From an uncultured Oscillibacter sp. (lineage in GTDB: Bacteria; Bacillota; Clostridia; Oscillospirales; Oscillospiraceae), in the NCBI RefSeq assembly GCF_910579365.1, contig NZ_CAJTUX010000007.1:1-64000 (forward strand): 64,000 nucleotides of DNA, in the 5' to 3' direction. Below, in pieces: positions 41,736-50,400 of this stretch. The notes below the pieces were generated by a model. That model was not told the DNA's origin, did not search any database, and saw nothing but the letters and a program-made list of their open reading frames with translations. The position numbers and the translations under genes were made by a program. Position 1 is the first letter of the stretch; every line of letters starts with the position of its first letter.

Positions 41736-42305
41736 TCAGAGCGTGAGAATCCCCAGGTGCTCCAGCAGGATTTTCAGGCCGATGAGAATCAGAATGACGC
41801 CTCCCGCCAGCTCCGCCCGGGCCTTGTACCGCAGGCCGAAGACGTTGCCCACCTTCAGCCCCAGGGCGGAGAGCAGGAAGGTGGTGACGCCGATCAGGGA
41901 CACGGCGGAGGCGATATGGACGTCCGGCAGCAGGGCGAAGGTGACGCCCACCGCCAGCGCGTCGATGCTGGTGGCCACGGCCAGGAGGAACATGGTCCGG
42001 ACGGAGAAGGAGCCGTCGTGGTGTTCCTCGTCCTGGGAGGAGCTCTCCTTGACCATGTTCCCGCCGATAAAGGCCAGGAGGAGGAAGGCGACCCAGTGAT
42101 CGAAGGAGACGATGTACTGCTCGAAGGTGGAACCCAGCAGGAAGCCGGCGGTGGGCATCAGGGCCTGGAACCCGCCGAACCACGCGCCGGTGAGCAGGTA
42201 GTGCCGGGGGCTCAGGCGCTGAACGGACAGGCCCTTGCAGACGGAAACGGCAAAGGCGTCCATGGAAAGGCCGACGGCGATGAGAAACAGTTCAAACATG
42301 TTCAT
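41736..42305 (-). CDS. mntP: Manganese efflux pump MntP
   Basis: 189 residues, six membrane helices in two repeats with the paired Asp motifs of the MntP/YebN family: GLSMDAFAVSVCKGL in helix 1 and ATSIDALAVGVTFAL in helix 4. MntP exports Mn(II) to prevent toxicity. ATG 42305 follows GGGAGGCGC. A near-consensus promoter lies 31 nt upstream, so the leader is too short for the yybP-ykoY manganese riboswitch that often controls mntP. The DtxR-type regulator at 9974 is a possible controller. Confidence 0.92.
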   Translation of the reverse strand: MNMFELFLIAVGLSMDAFAVSVCKGLSVQRLSPRHYLLTGAWFGGFQALMPTAGFLLGSTFEQYIVSFDHWVAFLLLAFIGGNMVKESSSQDEEHHDGSFSVRTMFLLAVATSIDALAVGVTFALLPDVHIASAVSLIGVTTFLLSALGLKVGNVFGLRYKARAELAGGVILILIGLKILLEHLGILTL

Positions 42306-42335
42306 AGAAGCGCCTCCCGGAGCTGTAGTTGTTAA

Positions 42336-42365
42336 ATGATACCACAACCATATTCTGCCTGTCAA
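42336..42365 (-). promoter_or_regulatory. Promoter of mntP
   Basis: Minus strand TTGACA, 18 nt, TATCAT. Confidence 0.75.
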
Positions 42366-42435
42366 TGAATATGCCTCTTTCGTGTCGAAAGGCGCTGGGA
42401 GGGCCGCTTCTGCGCCTGCCTGCGGGGGCCGGACG

Positions 42436-42464
42436 CAGGGCGGAGGGGCAGGTCCTCCGCCCTG
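42436..42464 (-). terminator. Hairpin after the gene at 42468
   Basis: Perfect 11-bp arms CAGGGCGGAGG/CCTCCGCCCTG with a 7-nt loop, 3 nt beyond the stop codon. No T-run follows. Confidence 0.5.
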
Positions 42465-42467
42465 TGT

Positions 42468-43364
42468 TCACGCCAGGATGTCCAGCTCCTTGTATTGGGC
42501 GATTCGTTCCGCCACAGTCTCCCAGGAGGGGGAGGAGCAAATAAAGTCGTAATCGCTCCAGATTCGCCCCAGCTCCGCCTGGACCTGGGGAGCCTCCTCC
42601 GGCCGCCCCGCGCCGGTGCGGACATAGTAATCCGGCAGCAGCGCCTGGGCGATGATTCCCGTCTCCGGTTCGGGGGGCTCCTGCCCCTGACTGAGGGCGG
42701 CGATCATCTCCAGGTGCCCGCTGAGATAGGCCTCGGCCTCCAGATGGGCTCCCATGAGGCCGTTGAGGTCAAAGACCTGGAAGGGCGCGCCGCTGGGGAC
42801 GGCGGTCTCGCTCCCCGCTCCCCAGAAGGCCGGGTCGTCCCCCAGGGCGTAGAGGGCGCTGCTGAGGGCCTCCAGCCTGTTAAGCTCCTCCTCCGCGGGG
42901 GGGTTCTGAAAGCTTTTCAGCACCATGTCCACCGCCCAGCCCAGGCGGCCCAGCGCCTCGCAGCCGGGAAGGGCGGACAGCCGCTCCCCCAGTTTGACCA
43001 GACGGGCGAGAGAGAGCAGGCCCCAGACCCGGACTCTGGCGTTTCCAAGTCCGGCGGCCTTTTCCTCCACCTGGGCGGGGACGTCGTTGTACAAAAGGTG
43101 CTCCTCCTCCAGCCGGCCGATGCGGTCGGAGCAGTCGTCCGCCAGCGCCTCCCCCACTTTTTCATAGACGTCGTCCCGGGCGCTGTAAATCGTGTCCGCC
43201 CGGTGGAGCCACAGCTGGGCCCGGTTCAGCTCCCCCCGGTCCATGGCGGCCGCGCCCAGATCATAGTACGCTTTGGCAAGTCCCGCCCAGTCCCGCTTTT
43301 TCCGGCACTCCGCCAGACGGTCCTCCGGAGAGGAGGGTTCTTTTTTTCCAAATAGTTTGAACAT
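42468..43364 (-). CDS. TPR-like helical protein of unknown function
   Basis: 298 residues, soluble, beginning MFKLFGKKEPSSPEDRL and continuing as helix pairs with TPR-like spacing (AKAYYDLGAAAMDRGELNRA, LWLHRADTIYSARDDVYEK). The rest is helical and acidic. No family is recognised with confidence. Its promoter is divergent from that of the three-helix membrane protein at 43549, and that gene is followed by a Sel1-repeat gene, so helical repeat proteins cluster here. Confidence 0.72.
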   Translation of the reverse strand: MFKLFGKKEPSSPEDRLAECRKKRDWAGLAKAYYDLGAAAMDRGELNRAQLWLHRADTIYSARDDVYEKVGEALADDCSDRIGRLEEEHLLYNDVPAQVEEKAAGLGNARVRVWGLLSLARLVKLGERLSALPGCEALGRLGWAVDMVLKSFQNPPAEEELNRLEALSSALYALGDDPAFWGAGSETAVPSGAPFQVFDLNGLMGAHLEAEAYLSGHLEMIAALSQGQEPPEPETGIIAQALLPDYYVRTGAGRPEEAPQVQAELGRIWSDYDFICSSPSWETVAERIAQYKELDILA

Positions 43365-43402
43365 CCAAAAAACGCTTCCTTTCACATAAGTTCGCAATGA
43401 AA

Positions 43403-43431
43403 AATATAGCGTGCTCCCAGCAAAAAGTCAA
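43403..43431 (-). promoter_or_regulatory. Promoter of the TPR-like gene at 42468
   Basis: Minus strand TTGACT, 17 nt, TATATT. Confidence 0.72.
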
Positions 43432-43465
43432 GGACGTTCCGGCGAAGAAAGAGGGCGGCAGGGTC

Positions 43466-43494
43466 TGGACAAAGCCGGGACTAACTGGTAAAAT
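43466..43494 (+). promoter_or_regulatory. Promoter of the membrane protein gene at 43549
   Basis: TGGACA, 17 nt, TAAAAT; divergent from the promoter at 43403-43431. Confidence 0.6.
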
Positions 43495-43548
43495 CGACGG
43501 TAGGAATCGGCCCCCGCTCCAGGGGGCGCAAGGAGGTACCAGGAAACG

Positions 43549-45147
43549 ATGAAAGAAAAGAAAGGCGGGGGCTTTCTCCGCTGGCCCTGGAATGTGGCGG
43601 TGTACGTGGCGCTGTTTCTTGTGCTGCGCATCTTCGCCATCCCCATCATTCTGATTTTGATGGCTATCCAGCGAAAGAACAACCCCAACGGCGCGGCGGA
43701 GGGCTATTGCCTCAGCCGGACGCGGAAGCGGCTTGCCTGGCTGATCTGGGCGCTGCTGGTGCTGGCCCTGGCCGGGGTGATGCTGGTGATGCTCAGCGTG
43801 GGGCTGAAACAGGATCGGGCCTATTTTGAGACGATGGATTACGTGACCTTGGCCTTCTGCGGCGTGGGCGGGCTGCTCTTCCTTCTGGGCGGGCTTTATC
43901 TGGCGTATGTGGCCATCCGGGACAGTTTTTTCCCGGCAAAAAGCACCCTGGCCAAGTCTATCCGCAGCCAGCTGCCCTATCCGGACGAGGCCCCGCCGGT
44001 GGAAGAGCTCTTTGCCATGGTGGACAAGGACCTGGAGGAAAACGGACAGTGGTTTGACGCGGTGGGCATCGGCCGGGAGTGGGTCCTGGGGGAGAAGGCC
44101 AGCCGCATCGACCGCATCCGGGGCATCTTCACGGTGGACGAGATCCGGCGCCGCCGCGCCGGAAACCGCACCAACACCAGCCGCGTCATACAGCTGGTGC
44201 TGGTGGACGACCGCTGGCAGACGAATATCACCGATTTCAAAAAGCCCCAGGAGCTGCGGGCGGCGGCGGACTGTCTGGCGCTTCGGGTTCCCGAGGCCCG
44301 GCGGGGGGAAAACAGCCAGTGGAGCGGCTTTTGGAACATGGACGAGAGCCAGCGGGAGGAGTTTGAGCGGGAGTTCCGCCAGAGGCAAAGCCTCCGCGCG
44401 TCGGAGGAGTTGCAGCGGAAACAGACAGGCGGCGGGCCCCAGGACATGATTCTGGAGGCCGGCGGGGAGGTGACCTCCCGCGTGACGGAGACTCTGGTGG
44501 AGGAACATCTGCGCCGCTGCCTTGCCGGAGAGGAGGGCGGCTTTACCCTGACGCCCACCCGGCCTGTAGAGGCGGGGGAGCGGACGCTCCGCGCCCTGCG
44601 GACGGCGGTTCGGGGGGATGCCGTTGTGCTGGTGCTGGAGCTGGCGGCGGCCTCCGGCGGGGAGAGGCTGGGCCTTTCCCGGTCCGCGGACGGCCGGGAA
44701 GCCCGGGAGATTCTGGCGGGCTGGCTGCGGCGGGAGGTTCCGAATCTTGCGGGCTGGGACCTGCGGCGGGTCTATGAGGACGCGCCCAAGACCGCCCCGT
44801 CCTCTAAAAAATCCCAGGCCCGGCTGTCTCTGGTATACGCCAGCGGCGCCGCCGAGAACCACACCACCTTTACGGCGGAGGACGTTCAGGCTGCGGCGGA
44901 GGGGATTGTGGACGGAACCTACCAGCTGGTGGACTTGACGCACCCTGTGGGCTATCTGTGGATTCGCGTCACCGCCGGAGACAAGCTGGATGGCCGCTGC
45001 ACCGTGGAGGCCACCCGGCCCGACGGGGCGGAACTGGGTTTTTACATAACGAAAATGCCGCCCAGAGAGGCGGCGGCATGGCTGACGGATTATCCCCGGC
45101 TCCTGCCGGAGGGCAGGGACTGGAAGAAAATTAAAAAACCAAAGTAA
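43549..45147 (+). CDS. Membrane protein with three helices and a large soluble domain
   Basis: 532 residues. Three hydrophobic helices (about 15-40, 62-84, 100-122) are followed by 400 residues of soluble domain. Parts of it (WVLGEKASRIDRIRGIF, VIQLVLVDDRWQTNITDF) look like a small alpha/beta domain repeated later (SLVYASGAAENHTTFTAEDVQAA); the opening region resembles a pleckstrin-like lipid or protein binding fold, which is a guess. No family is recognised. It is 15 nt upstream of the Sel1-repeat gene and co-transcribed. Confidence 0.75.
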   Translation: MKEKKGGGFLRWPWNVAVYVALFLVLRIFAIPIILILMAIQRKNNPNGAAEGYCLSRTRKRLAWLIWALLVLALAGVMLVMLSVGLKQDRAYFETMDYVTLAFCGVGGLLFLLGGLYLAYVAIRDSFFPAKSTLAKSIRSQLPYPDEAPPVEELFAMVDKDLEENGQWFDAVGIGREWVLGEKASRIDRIRGIFTVDEIRRRRAGNRTNTSRVIQLVLVDDRWQTNITDFKKPQELRAAADCLALRVPEARRGENSQWSGFWNMDESQREEFEREFRQRQSLRASEELQRKQTGGGPQDMILEAGGEVTSRVTETLVEEHLRRCLAGEEGGFTLTPTRPVEAGERTLRALRTAVRGDAVVLVLELAAASGGERLGLSRSADGREAREILAGWLRREVPNLAGWDLRRVYEDAPKTAPSSKKSQARLSLVYASGAAENHTTFTAEDVQAAAEGIVDGTYQLVDLTHPVGYLWIRVTAGDKLDGRCTVEATRPDGAELGFYITKMPPREAAAWLTDYPRLLPEGRDWKKIKKPK

Positions 45148-45162
45148 AAAAGGAGAATCATC

Positions 45163-46410
45163 ATGGCAGCGGTTTTGAGCAAGGAAGTAAAGCAGGCCCT
45201 CCAGGACATCTACTACAATGTGCGGACGGGCCGGGGCAAGGAGGCGTTCGCCCTGCTGGAGAAGGCCTCCGCCGCCGGAGACGGGGACGCCACCTGCGTG
45301 CTGGCCCGGTGCTACTGCGGCTATCAATATGTCTGGGGCGGACACGGCTTCCCGGAGGACGACGATAAGGCCACGGCCCTGCTCCACAAGTCCGTGGAGC
45401 AGGGCAGCGCCCTGGGGGTGCTGGTGGCTCTGCGGAGCGGAGAGCTGACGCCCTCCGTCCAGAAGAAGATGCCCTTCGCCAATCTCCAGGAGGCCTTTGA
45501 CCAGGTGGAGGCTCTGGCGAAGGAGGGGGACGCGTTCTGCCAGTATGTCGTGGGCAACAGCTATTTCTGGTGGGATTTCCTCCGCATCCAGAACAAGGGC
45601 AAGGACTCCTTCCCCAGCCAGGCGGAGTTCAAAACATATTTGAAAGAGCAGATTTCCAAGTGCGAGGACTGGTTCTGGAAGGCCTTCCGGGGCGGCGTCC
45701 ACTTCGCCGCCAACAACTTGAACCGCTATTACACCCAGGGGGACGAGGACATCATCGCGCCCCGGCCGGAAAAGGCGAAGGACCTCTGGAAGACCGGCGC
45801 GGAGCTGGGCTATCCCACACACCAGTTCATCTACGCCGAGGAGCTGCGGAAGGAGGAGCGGTTCCAGGAGGCTCTTCACTGGTACAAGAAATCCGCCGAG
45901 GCCAACAACGCGGACAGCTGGTTCTCCGTGGGCTGGTTCTATTTCGACGGCAAGGGCGTGGAGAAGGACCCGGCCTACGCGGTCTCCTGCTATGAAAAGG
46001 AGCTGGCCCTGGACCCCGAGCACATGGGGGCCAACAACCATCTGGGCCGGGCCTATTTCCTGGGCCAGGGCGTGCCCCAGGACTACGCGAAGGCCGTTCA
46101 CCACCTCTCCATCGCCCACGACAAGCTGGGCAGCAAGTGGGGGGCGTTCTACCTGGCCAAGTGCTGCTTCAACGGCTGGGGCACGCCTCAGGACTATGGC
46201 CGGACCCTCCGGCTCTTGGACGAGGTGACCTGGCAGAATCAGGAGGCGGACTATATGCGGGGCGCCATCTACGCCCGGGGCCTGGGCGTGACGGAGGACA
46301 TTCCCAAGGGCGTGGCCTATCTCCAGAAGGCCGGAAACTTCGACAAGGCCAAGGAGGAGCTGCTGCATTACAAGAAGACCCTCTTCGGCAAGTGGGTCCG
46401 GCGGAAGTAA
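45163..46410 (+). CDS. Sel1-like repeat protein
   Basis: 415 residues of Sel1/TPR-like helix pairs: clear units include ATCVLARCYCGYQYVWGGHG, SWFSVGWFYFDGKGVEKDPA, NNHLGRAYFLGQGVPQDYAK and DYMRGAIYARGLGVTEDIPK. Sel1 repeats mediate protein-protein contacts. There is no signal peptide, so it is cytoplasmic. GGAG precedes ATG 45163 in the same operon as the membrane protein at 43549, with which it could form a membrane-associated complex. Confidence 0.88.
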   Translation: MAAVLSKEVKQALQDIYYNVRTGRGKEAFALLEKASAAGDGDATCVLARCYCGYQYVWGGHGFPEDDDKATALLHKSVEQGSALGVLVALRSGELTPSVQKKMPFANLQEAFDQVEALAKEGDAFCQYVVGNSYFWWDFLRIQNKGKDSFPSQAEFKTYLKEQISKCEDWFWKAFRGGVHFAANNLNRYYTQGDEDIIAPRPEKAKDLWKTGAELGYPTHQFIYAEELRKEERFQEALHWYKKSAEANNADSWFSVGWFYFDGKGVEKDPAYAVSCYEKELALDPEHMGANNHLGRAYFLGQGVPQDYAKAVHHLSIAHDKLGSKWGAFYLAKCCFNGWGTPQDYGRTLRLLDEVTWQNQEADYMRGAIYARGLGVTEDIPKGVAYLQKAGNFDKAKEELLHYKKTLFGKWVRRK

Positions 46411-46469
46411 GGGCGAAGGTCCGCGGCGGAGCATGCGGCCTCCCCGGACCGGGAGGGCCGCGGCAGTCG

Positions 46470-46514
46470 AAAAAACGTCCCCGGCGGGAAGCGCGCTGCG
46501 ACTTCCCGCCGGGG
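46470..46514. terminator. Terminator between the Sel1-repeat gene and udk
   Basis: Perfect 13-bp arms CCCCGGCGGGAAG/CTTCCCGCCGGGG; TTTTTT follows on the minus strand, serving udk best. Confidence 0.78.
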
Positions 46515-46570
46515 GCTTCTTGTGCTGCGGACCGGGCGCGGCAGAGGTTCCCGCCTGCGGCGCTTCCGGT

Positions 46571-47188
46571 TCACTCCCGGTCGATATGGTTTTGAATCCG
46601 CTGCATAATCATCTCCAGAGCCACCAAATTGTGTCCGCCCTCCAGAACGATGATGTCCGCGTACTTTCGGGAGGGTTCCACATACTGCTCGTGCATGGGC
46701 TTCACCGTGGTCAGATACTGCGTCACCACGGACCGCAGGGTCCGCCCCCGCTCCTCCACGTCCCGGAGGGCCCGGCGGAGGATGCGCTCGTCCGCGTCGG
46801 TCTCTACGAAAATCTTGATGTCGAACAGCTCCCGGAGGGCCGGGTCCTGAAAGATCAGGATGCCCTCCACAATCAGCACCTTGGTGGGGAAAACCTCCGC
46901 CGTCTGGTCCGTCCGGTTGTGATCCACATAGGAGTACACCGGGCATTGGATGGACCGGCCCTCCCGCAGCTCCCGCAGGTGCCGGATCAGAAGGTCCGTC
47001 TCAAAGGCGTCGGGATGGTCGTAATTCTGAAGGGCCCGCTCCTCGTAGGTCTTGCCCTCCTGCCGCCGGTAGTAGCTGTCGTGTCCGATGACGGTGACGT
47101 TGCCGCCGAAGTGGTCTTTCAAGTGCCGGGTCAGGGTGGTTTTGCCGGAGCCGCTGCCTCCGGCGATGCCGATGATGATGGCGCTCAT
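46571..47188 (-). CDS. udk: Uridine kinase
   Basis: 205 residues, P-loop GGSGSGKTTLT near the N-terminus, the DSYYRRQ loop, YDHPDAFETDLL, and a VEGILIFQDPALRELFDIKIFV pattern (cited here as VEGILIFQDPALREL) typical of Udk/phosphoribulokinase family kinases. It phosphorylates uridine and cytidine for salvage. ATG 47188 follows GGGAGG; the frame extends 14 codons further without a better site. Confidence 0.93.
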   Translation of the reverse strand: MSAIIIGIAGGSGSGKTTLTRHLKDHFGGNVTVIGHDSYYRRQEGKTYEERALQNYDHPDAFETDLLIRHLRELREGRSIQCPVYSYVDHNRTDQTAEVFPTKVLIVEGILIFQDPALRELFDIKIFVETDADERILRRALRDVEERGRTLRSVVTQYLTTVKPMHEQYVEPSRKYADIIVLEGGHNLVALEMIMQRIQNHIDRE

Positions 47189-47296
47189 ACGCGTACCTCC
47201 CACGGTTTCATTTCGTAGTCCCACATCCATTATATGGCTTGACGGCGAAAAAGCAAGGAGAACCGAGAAAATTCACAAATTTCGCCGGACTCGCAC

Positions 47297-47325
47297 TTGA
47301 CGGCGGCGGAGAAAGCGGATATGAT
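47297..47325 (+). promoter_or_regulatory. Promoter of the zinc-ribbon/BIG2/SH3 gene
   Basis: TTGACG, 17 nt, TATGAT. Confidence 0.72.
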
Positions 47326-47411
47326 ATAAAATACGGTTACAAGCTGTCTCCGGACGGTGAAACAATAAAGACGGATGAACGACAAAATATTACGACGCGG
47401 GAGGACCGATC

Positions 47412-48533
47412 ATGGCAATGAAGCGCTGCCCAGTCTGCGGAGAGCGATACTCCGACACCTATAAGAACTGCCCCTTCTGTGAAGAGGAGGAGTATTGGGA
47501 GGAGGAGGAGCCCCGCCGCCGCCCCATTCTTCGGGAGGGAACCAGAAGCCCCTCCGGGCGGAGCGCGTACAGCGTCGTGACGCCTGTTTTGATTGTGCTG
47601 ATTGTGCTGATGGCTGCGCTGCTGGTCTATCTGCTCTATGGCGACAAGATCGCGGACAAGTTCTCCGGCAAGGACGGCGGAGACAGCAAGCCCGGCATTT
47701 CCGCGCCCAAGGAGCCTGACGTCAATCCCACGCCGGGGAATACTCCCGCCGGGGACCCCGCCGTTACGGACCCTGATGACCCCGACCCCGATGCCTCCAG
47801 TGAGCCCGGCGAAACGGAAACGCCGGACGACGGCTCCATGCCCGAGGGCGGCAATGCCGGCGGAACGAATTCCGGTGGGACGAGTTCCGGTGGGACGAGT
47901 TCCGGTGGGACGAGTTCCGGTGGGACGAATTCCGGTGGAACCAGCGGGACAAGCGGCATGAGCTACGCCTCCGCGGCGGCGCTGCCCGGCGGGCTGACCC
48001 TCAGCCGGACGGACTTCAGCCGGAAGGTCTCCGAGGGAGACTGGCAGCTGAAGGTCTCCGGCGGCACCGGGACTTATACCTGGATCAGCGAGAACCCCTC
48101 CATCGCCAAGGTGTCCAGCGACGGCACCGTCACCCCGGTGGCCTCTGGCACCACCAACGTGGTGGTTACGGACGGGTCCAAGAAGGCGATCTGCATTGTC
48201 CGGGTCTCCGGCAGTGCCTCCTCCGGCGGTACTTCCTCCGGCGGCACTTCCTCCGGCGGTACCTCTTCCGGCGGCACTTCCTCCGGCGGCGGGTCCGCCG
48301 CGCCGTCCGGCTCCCTGCGGACGGGGAGGGCCACGGTCATCAACGGCGGCAACGGCGTCCGGGTGCGCTCCGGCCCCGGCACGAATTACGAGATTCTGGC
48401 CACCATTCCCAACGGCGGTTCCGTCCAGGTGGTCTCCAGCGCGGGGAACGACTGGTACGAGATCACCTTCACCGCTGTAGGCGGCGTGACCACCAGCGGC
48501 TATATGAAGGGCGAGTTCCTGTCGAATTCCTGA
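47412..48533 (+). CDS. Zinc-ribbon, membrane-anchored BIG2/SH3 protein
   Basis: 373 residues: cytoplasmic zinc ribbon (CPVCGERYSDTYKNCPFC), acidic/basic stretch, one membrane helix (about 55-76), a Pro/Asp/Thr linker, a first SSGGT-repeat tract, a BIG2-like Ig domain (TLSRTDFSRKVSEGDWQLKV...ASGTTNVVVTDG), a second repeat tract and a C-terminal SH3_3 domain (VNGGNGVRVRSGPG-like VINGGNGVRVRSGPGTNYEI). This places a metal-binding domain inside and a wall-binding module outside the cell, a plausible envelope sensor or anchor. GGGAGGA precedes ATG 47412. Confidence 0.85.
   Translation: MAMKRCPVCGERYSDTYKNCPFCEEEEYWEEEEPRRRPILREGTRSPSGRSAYSVVTPVLIVLIVLMAALLVYLLYGDKIADKFSGKDGGDSKPGISAPKEPDVNPTPGNTPAGDPAVTDPDDPDPDASSEPGETETPDDGSMPEGGNAGGTNSGGTSSGGTSSGGTSSGGTNSGGTSGTSGMSYASAAALPGGLTLSRTDFSRKVSEGDWQLKVSGGTGTYTWISENPSIAKVSSDGTVTPVASGTTNVVVTDGSKKAICIVRVSGSASSGGTSSGGTSSGGTSSGGTSSGGGSAAPSGSLRTGRATVINGGNGVRVRSGPGTNYEILATIPNGGSVQVVSSAGNDWYEITFTAVGGVTTSGYMKGEFLSNS
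47870..47944 (+). repeat. Five 15-bp tandem repeats, first tract
   Basis: Five copies of TTCCGGTGGGACGAG (last diverged) encoding Ser-Gly-Gly-Thr-rich spacer. Near-identical units make slippage likely, always in multiples of five residues. Confidence 0.88.
48219..48293 (+). repeat. Five 15-bp tandem repeats, second tract
   Basis: Five copies of TCCTCCGGCGGTACT-like units. They encode the same SSGGT spacer as the first tract with different codons, so the two tracts arose or diverged independently. Confidence 0.88.
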
Positions 48534-48542
48534 GAAGCCCCC

Positions 48543-48574
48543 AACATCCCCGGACCTAAGTCCGGGGATGTTTT
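48543..48574 (+). terminator. Intrinsic terminator after the BIG2/SH3 gene
   Basis: Perfect 13-bp arms AACATCCCCGGAC and complement, CTAA loop, TTTT tail. Confidence 0.87.
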
Positions 48575-48575
48575 C

Positions 48576-48604
48576 TTGCATGACCGGGAAAACCATGTTA
48601 TAAT
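48576..48604 (+). promoter_or_regulatory. Promoter of the ABC exporter-ylmH unit
   Basis: TTGCAT, 17 nt, TATAAT, starting within the T-tail of the preceding terminator. Confidence 0.78.
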
Positions 48605-48648
48605 GCTAAACTGTATCATCATGTGTTGACAATGGAGGAATACCAAAC

Positions 48649-50400
48649 ATGACCACCCAGGATTTCCAGCAAAAATCCGCCCTGCGGATTTTCCTCTCCT
48701 ACTTCCGGCCTCACCGGCGGCTGTTTTTGATGGACCTCAGCTGTGCGCTGCTGATTTCCCTCATCGACCTGGCCTTCCCTGCCGTGTCCCGCTGGTGCAT
48801 GTATGAATTGCTGCCCCAGAGCGCCTACAAGACCTTTTTCGCCGTGATGGGAGTGGTGTTTGCCGCTTTCGTTCTCCGGGCGCTGCTGACCTATGTGATC
48901 TGCTATTGGGGGCACACCTTCGGCATCCTGGTGGAGGCGGACATCCGCCACGACCTGTTTCGCCACATGCAGGAGCTGAGCTTCAACTATTACGACAAAA
49001 ACCGCACTGGCCAGCTCATGAGCCGCCTGACGGCGGACCTCTTCGACATCACGGAGCTGGCGCACCACGGGCCGGAGGACATTTTCATCTCCGGCGTCAC
49101 CATCGTGGGCTCCCTGATTATCATGTTCACCATTCAGTGGCGGCTGGCCCTGGTGATCACCTGCATCGTGCCCGTGTTCTTCGCCGTGGTCTGGTCCTGC
49201 CGGAAGTCCATGAGCGCCGCCTCCGCCGCCGTGAAGCAGAAGACCGCCGTCATCAATTCCGACATTGAGTCCGGCCTCTCCGGTATCCGCACGGCCAAAG
49301 CCTTTGCCAACGAGGGGGCGGAGCTTCAGAAGTTTGACAGCTCCAACGCCACCTTCAAAACCTCCAAGCGGGCTTTCCACAAGGCCATGGGACGGTTCAA
49401 CGCCACCATGGAGTTCTTCCTCTGCATCCTCTCCGCCGCCGTCATCGCCGCCGGAGGACTGCTCATCATGCGGGGGGAGCTGAACGTCATCGACCTCACC
49501 ACCTTCAGTCTTTACATCACCACCTTCGTCACCCCGGTGCGGAAACTCTCCAACTTCGCGGAGCTCTTCGCCAACGGCACGGCGGGCCTGGGCCGCTTCA
49601 TCGAGCTTATGCGGGAGGAGCCCGCCCTGAAGGACGCCCCGGACGCCAAGGTCCTGGACCGGGTGGAGGGAAAGATTGACGTGGATCACATCAGCTTCGC
49701 CTATCAGGAGGACCTGGCGGTGCTGCGGGACGTGGACCTTCACATCCGCCCCGGCGAGACGCTGGCGGTGGTGGGCCCCTCTGGCGGGGGAAAGTCCACC
49801 CTGTGCCAGCTTATCCCCCGGTTCTACGACGTGACCGAGGGAGCCGTCCGGCTGGACGGCACGGACGTGCGGCAAGTGACCCAGGAGTCCCTCCGGCGGA
49901 ATGTGGGCGTGGTGCAGCAGGACGTGTTCCTCTTCGCCGCCAGCATTCTGGAGAACATCCGCTATGGCCGCCCTGGGGCCACGGAGGAGGAGGTGGCCCG
50001 GGCCGCCCGCCTGGCGGAGATTTACGACGACATCGTCGCCATGCCCGACGGGTTCAACACCTACGTGGGCGAGCGGGGCGTGCTGCTCTCCGGCGGGCAG
50101 AAGCAGCGGATTTCCATTGCCCGCATCTTTCTGAAAGACCCGCCGGTGCTGATTCTGGACGAGGCCACGTCCGCCCTGGACAGCGTGACGGAGGCCAAGC
50201 TCCAGGAGGCGTTCGACAAGCTTTCCAAGGGCAGGACCACCATCATCATCGCCCACCGGCTCTCCACCGTCCGCAACGCCGACCGCATCGCCGTCATTGA
50301 GGACGGGAAAATGGTGGAGCTGGGAAGCCACGAGGAGCTGATGGCCAAGGACGGAGCCTACGCCGCCCTGGTCCACACCCAGGAGCTGCGCCATGGATAA
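48649..50400 (+). CDS. ABC transporter, fused permease and ATPase
   Basis: 583 residues: six membrane helices (1-310, including SRLTADLFDITELAHHG) and a nucleotide-binding domain with Walker A VGPSGGGKSTLCQ, signature LLSGGQKQRISIARIF, Walker B LILDEATSALD and the switch His in IIAHRLSTVRNAD. This is the homodimeric MsbA/LmrA-like exporter form. Substrate cannot be told. GGAGG precedes ATG 48649. ylmH overlaps its end by 8 nt. Confidence 0.93.
   Translation: MTTQDFQQKSALRIFLSYFRPHRRLFLMDLSCALLISLIDLAFPAVSRWCMYELLPQSAYKTFFAVMGVVFAAFVLRALLTYVICYWGHTFGILVEADIRHDLFRHMQELSFNYYDKNRTGQLMSRLTADLFDITELAHHGPEDIFISGVTIVGSLIIMFTIQWRLALVITCIVPVFFAVVWSCRKSMSAASAAVKQKTAVINSDIESGLSGIRTAKAFANEGAELQKFDSSNATFKTSKRAFHKAMGRFNATMEFFLCILSAAVIAAGGLLIMRGELNVIDLTTFSLYITTFVTPVRKLSNFAELFANGTAGLGRFIELMREEPALKDAPDAKVLDRVEGKIDVDHISFAYQEDLAVLRDVDLHIRPGETLAVVGPSGGGKSTLCQLIPRFYDVTEGAVRLDGTDVRQVTQESLRRNVGVVQQDVFLFAASILENIRYGRPGATEEEVARAARLAEIYDDIVAMPDGFNTYVGERGVLLSGGQKQRISIARIFLKDPPVLILDEATSALDSVTEAKLQEAFDKLSKGRTTIIIAHRLSTVRNADRIAVIEDGKMVELGSHEELMAKDGAYAALVHTQELRHG

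Noticed and set aside
42306..42365. yybP-ykoY manganese riboswitch before mntP
   Set aside because: The promoter lies about 31 nt from the start codon, leaving no room for the element and no matching sequence.
43261..46434. Very long antisense open frame (over 1000 codons)
   Set aside because: High GC and codon bias leave the complementary frame open; it lies opposite genes with clear domains and has no ribosome site.
47870..48293. Tandem repeats considered as a CRISPR-like array
   Set aside because: Units are 15 bp, contiguous without spacers and translated as SSGGT linkers inside a clear gene.
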